DNA of 64,000 bases from Merdibacter massiliensis (GTDB lineage: Bacteria; Bacillota_I; Bacilli_A; Erysipelotrichales; Erysipelotrichaceae), in contig NZ_LT699727.1 in NCBI RefSeq assembly GCF_900155395.1, forward strand, positions 338,173-402,172. Direction: 5' to 3'. Of the stretch, positions 61,518 to 64,000 are shown piece after piece. Numbering within the stretch: position 1 is the first letter of the stretch; each line of letters begins with the position of its first letter. The position numbers were made by a program, and so were the translations under genes. The notes under the pieces are model-generated. The model saw nothing but the letters and a program-made list of their open reading frames with translations, ran no database searches and was not told the origin of the DNA.

Positions 61518-61712
61518 CTACTCATCAATAAACTTGTTTGGTTTGACGCCTAAGGCCTTGCAAATAGCAATATATTCATTGACTTCGCATTTTCTATTTC
61601 CTAACAGTATTTTGCTAAAGGCTGTATCATCAATTCCCGATTTAGCTGCAATTGCCTTTTGCTTAAACCCTTGTTCTTCTATGTATCTTTGTAACGCTTC
61701 CCTATTAAACAT
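61518..61712 (-). CDS. Small HTH (XRE/Cro-like) regulator
   Basis: A 64-residue protein consisting of one helix-turn-helix: YIEEQGFKQKAIAAKSGIDDTAFSKILLGNRKCEVNEY. Size and opposite orientation to the S24 repressor make it the Cro-like partner. The promoter TTGACA (plus 61777-61782), 17 bp, TATATT (plus 61754-61759) is overlapped by operators at 61762-61774. The RBS is GGAGGTGA. Cotranscribed with the 56-residue gene. Confidence 0.85.
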   Translation of the reverse strand: MFNREALQRYIEEQGFKQKAIAAKSGIDDTAFSKILLGNRKCEVNEYIAICKALGVKPNKFIDE

Positions 61713-61731
61713 GAAATATCACCTCCATTCT

Positions 61732-61804
61732 TCGAGAATCTCGATATACTTTTAATATACTTCGTATTTATCGATGTGTCAACAACACATTTCGAGATAA
61801 TCGA
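61732..61804. promoter_or_regulatory. Three-operator regulatory region of a divergent repressor switch
   Basis: Three 13-bp sites with 30-bp centre spacing: TCGAGAATCTCGA (61732-61744, perfect about an odd centre), TCGTATTTATCGA (61762-61774), and TCGAGATAATCGA (61792-61804). Half-site consensus TCGA(G/T)A. The minus promoter (-10 at 61754-61759, -35 at 61777-61782) lies among them. The plus promoter TTGCTA (61813-61818), 17 bp, TATACT (61836-61841) starts just beyond the third site. Confidence 0.75.
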
Positions 61805-61861
61805 AAATATTATTGCTATTTCATAAAGTGGGATATATACTTTAATCGTAGGAGGAGCTAT

Positions 61862-62587
61862 ATGAATAGATACTTAATCGATATGTTAAAAAAAGGACGT
61901 AGCAAATCAGGTTACACTCAAGCACAAGTTGCAGAAATGCTCGGAATAAAAGGAAATACTCTAAGCGGTTATGAAACTGGAGCAAGTGAGCCAGATATTG
62001 ATACTTATCTTCAACTTTGCAAAATATATGACATGGATTACGTAAGCATTTTAGAGAAAGCGTATAATTTGAAACCAATGGATGAAATTGCCCTTTCAAT
62101 CGATGAACAAGATCACATAAAAAAATACCGCTCTCTTGATCCACTGGATAAAAAAGCGATAGATGGATTATTGGATACATTGTCTCATAGACAAGAACAA
62201 GCGAAGGAGTTCATCGAATTTGAACCACCTATGCTGCTTCCGTTCTATGGACACATTGTTTCTGCTGGAACTGGCCAATTCGTATTTGATGATATACCAC
62301 CTGAAATGATTGAAGTTGGACATAACCACATTAATATGCAGGCGAATTTTGCTGTTGGTGTAAATGGCGATAGCATGGAACCGACATATTCCGACGGTGA
62401 TGTGCTGTTGATCAAGAAGCAGCCTTCAGTAAATGTTGGAGAAATTGGAATCTTTATGATCAATGGAGAAGCATTTGTTAAAGAATTTGCAGGCAGTGTT
62501 TTAAAATCTCACAATGACAAATATGAGGATATTCCTATAACTGACCAGACAATTTGTTTGGGGAAAGTAATAGGTAAACACATCTAA
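61862..62587 (+). CDS. CI/LexA-like repressor with S24 peptidase domain
   Basis: 241 residues. N-terminal XRE helix-turn-helix: YTQAQVAEMLGIKGNTLSGYETGASEPDIDT. C-terminal S24 peptidase: nucleophile Ser in VNGDSMEPTYSDGDVLLI and general-base Lys in GEAFVKEFAG. A likely self-cleavage site is the Ala-Gly in HIVSAGTGQF. Such repressors are inactivated by RecA filaments in DNA damage. The RBS is TAGGAGGAG. Divergent from the Cro-like gene and 27 bp before the ParB-like gene. The pair forms a lambda-like switch, normally belonging to a prophage or integrative element. Confidence 0.92.
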   Translation: MNRYLIDMLKKGRSKSGYTQAQVAEMLGIKGNTLSGYETGASEPDIDTYLQLCKIYDMDYVSILEKAYNLKPMDEIALSIDEQDHIKKYRSLDPLDKKAIDGLLDTLSHRQEQAKEFIEFEPPMLLPFYGHIVSAGTGQFVFDDIPPEMIEVGHNHINMQANFAVGVNGDSMEPTYSDGDVLLIKKQPSVNVGEIGIFMINGEAFVKEFAGSVLKSHNDKYEDIPITDQTICLGKVIGKHI

Positions 62588-62614
62588 TATGTTTTACATA
62601 AGGAGGAATGAAGA

Positions 62615-63784
62615 ATGGCAGAAAAAGGGGTTAGATTTAATATTGAGGATATTAAGATAAATAAAGAGAACTTTAGACATTCACCCTTAGGAAGTGAAAA
62701 AGAAGCTATTTGTTATCTTATTGAAGAAGACTATGATTCATATTTAGAATTAGCCAAAAGAATGGAAAAAGATTGTAGAACTTTTCCTGTCCTTTTGTTA
62801 AAAAGGAATGAAACTTATATACTCATGGATGGTAATAGGAGAACTTCAGTTATAAAAATCTTTAAACATCCTGAGCTAATTCCTAATAATCCACGCTATG
62901 AAGAGCTTAGGAATTTGTGTAGATCTAGAGGTCCCATTGAAATAAATGAACTATATGCTGATGTTTATGATGATCAAAGTGAAGATGATCGTGAAAACTT
63001 AATGAATGCTTTAAATGAATTACATATACATGAAAATAAAACTAAGAAGGATTGGAATGCTTTATCACAATATCGTGCTAGTTTATTTATTGGATCAGCG
63101 ATCAAACACCCTTGGATAAAAACATTGGAATATTACAATTATTCTGATCAAGATATAATTAAAATGACAAATAGAAAAACTGATATTTTTAATCGAATTT
63201 TAAGAAAAAATCAACTAAGAATTTTAGAAAATGGAAAAATAGATTTGAACAATGATACGGCTATAATACAAGAAATTTGTAAAATTGTTAAACAAAAATC
63301 CTATTATATTGACGGTCATGTAGAAGAAGTTAATACACGTACAGAAAATTATATTTTTAAAGCAATCATTGAAGATTTAATTAAAAAATATTCTATTGGA
63401 CAACCCGCATTAACTTTTAACGAAAAAAAAGAATTAAATGCAGAAATCGAACAACTTTCAAAAGCAGAACAAAGGCCGCTAGAAATTGTTATTCCTAACG
63501 AAAACTCTTCTGATCAACCACACGCCCATGCTGTTCCAATTGTTAAAGAATGTAAAGCCATATCAAATCCTATAACTCCTATTAAAAAAATGAACAATAA
63601 TCGAAAGACTACCATTTCGGAAGAACAATTTGTAGAATTATCTAAAACTAATAACATGATGGTTGACCAAATTGCATATGAACTAAAATCATTACCATTA
63701 AAAGATTTTCCTATTTCATCTGCTATTATTCTACGATCGTTTCTACAATATTCGTTTGAATGGTATGCCGAAAAAATGGAATAA
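62615..63784 (+). CDS. ParB/Srx N-terminal-domain protein, frameshifted near 3' end
   Basis: 389 residues to a TAA at 63782-63784. The N-terminal about 100 residues are ParB-like: KRMEKDCRTFPVLLLKRNETYILMDGNRRTSVIKI, with the GNRRTS box that in the ParB family binds nucleotide. The rest is helical and unrecognised. The frame ends SFEWYAEKME and stops, but the -1 frame continues at once with NGINIGKNNLSGN to the window end. One extra A in the A6 run at 63771-63776 would fuse them. Low GC, operon with the S24 repressor, strong RBS AAGGAGGAATGAAG. Not an obvious plasmid ParB. Confidence 0.75.
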   Translation: MAEKGVRFNIEDIKINKENFRHSPLGSEKEAICYLIEEDYDSYLELAKRMEKDCRTFPVLLLKRNETYILMDGNRRTSVIKIFKHPELIPNNPRYEELRNLCRSRGPIEINELYADVYDDQSEDDRENLMNALNELHIHENKTKKDWNALSQYRASLFIGSAIKHPWIKTLEYYNYSDQDIIKMTNRKTDIFNRILRKNQLRILENGKIDLNNDTAIIQEICKIVKQKSYYIDGHVEEVNTRTENYIFKAIIEDLIKKYSIGQPALTFNEKKELNAEIEQLSKAEQRPLEIVIPNENSSDQPHAHAVPIVKECKAISNPITPIKKMNNNRKTTISEEQFVELSKTNNMMVDQIAYELKSLPLKDFPISSAIILRSFLQYSFEWYAEKME

Positions 63785-63999
63785 ACATCGGAAAAAACAA
63801 CCTATCTGGCAATATTATGATAGTCGTAAACACATCAGCCGAAAACAACCTGATCAACAAAGAAGAAAAGGCCAGAATTAAAGCAATGATAAAATCTAAT
63901 GATGTTATTAACTTATTAAATGACGCAACTCATAACTATCGAATGCCGCCATTACAATCAACAATCATCTCTGATTTATATGATGCATTACATCCAATG
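63784..63999 (+). CDS. Continuation of the ParB-like protein in the -1 frame (open at window end)
   Basis: Open for about 72 codons from the frameshift point to the window end: NIGKNNLSGNIMIVVNTSAE, NKEEKARIKAMIKSNDVI, and LNDATHNYRMPPLQSTIISD. Composition matches the upstream part, and there is no RBS or good start codon, so it is most likely the C-terminal part of the same gene. Incomplete. Confidence 0.55.
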
Positions 64000-64000
64000 A

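Noticed and set aside
62615-63784. Plasmid partition gene parB
   Set aside because: No parA neighbour, no parS-like inverted repeats nearby, and only the N-terminal nucleotide-binding part resembles ParB.

Overview
The window is a low-to-moderate GC (roughly 40% by eye) chromosomal segment of a Gram-positive Bacillota. Evidence: strong AGGAGG-type ribosome binding sites, TTGACA/TATAAT promoters, U-tract terminators, wall-anchored surface proteins, a TagG/TagH/TagA wall-polymer cluster, tRNAs with encoded CCA, and anaerobe-type redox proteins (GlpA/GlpB/DUF1667, EFR1, high-molecular-weight rubredoxin). A gut-associated Erysipelotrichia-like anaerobe fits, but that is inference.

Layout. 1-8.5 kb: end of an ECF sigma factor and its membrane partner, a CtpE-like P-type ATPase, a YfiH/PgeF protein, and a Zn/Cd-type export module (P1B ATPase + HMA chaperone diverging from an ArsR/CadC repressor and an AraC regulator). 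8.5-16 kb: proBA, a DtxR/MntR repressor, tRNA-Asn, a MarR repressor diverging from an MFS-CBS fusion transporter, an acetyltransferase, and a PadR repressor followed by a YczE-like membrane/cytidylate-kinase-like gene frameshifted at a T9 run. 16-26.5 kb: a 1655-residue secreted GH20 hexosaminidase, an EFR1 flavodoxin-ferredoxin, a glycerol-3-phosphate oxidation operon and deoC. 26.5-35.6 kb: small genes, lgt, a MATE pump, a DMT transporter and sbcDC. 35.6-43 kb: a surface protein, TetR, an oxidative-stress group (bcp, yaaA, Hrb-like flavorubredoxin), an IS110 element and an SDR. 43-48 kb: birA, gltX and an IS1182-like element. 48-57 kb: a patatin and a cell-wall glycopolymer cluster (tagA, wecC, tandem glycosyltransferase, ABC exporter, divergent wecB).

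57-64 kb is accessory: two tRNA-Leu genes, a decayed IS1202-like element with a perfect 27-bp target duplication, a second IS110 element with a structured leader (candidate bridge RNA), then AT-rich DNA with a DUF4145 protein, a divergent HTH/S24-repressor switch whose intergenic region carries three 13-bp operators at exactly 30-bp spacing, and a frameshifted ParB-like gene running off the end. This looks like part of a prophage, integrative element or defence island; no integrase or phage structural gene is visible.

The regulator-target pairs are the best supported logic in the window. PadR, MarR, ArsR and S24 each sit beside a readable promoter with a palindrome overlapping it. The most interesting items are the three-operator switch, the IS1202-like remnant, the two IS110 leaders that fold the transposase Shine-Dalgarno into a terminator-like hairpin, and the two homopolymer frameshifts.
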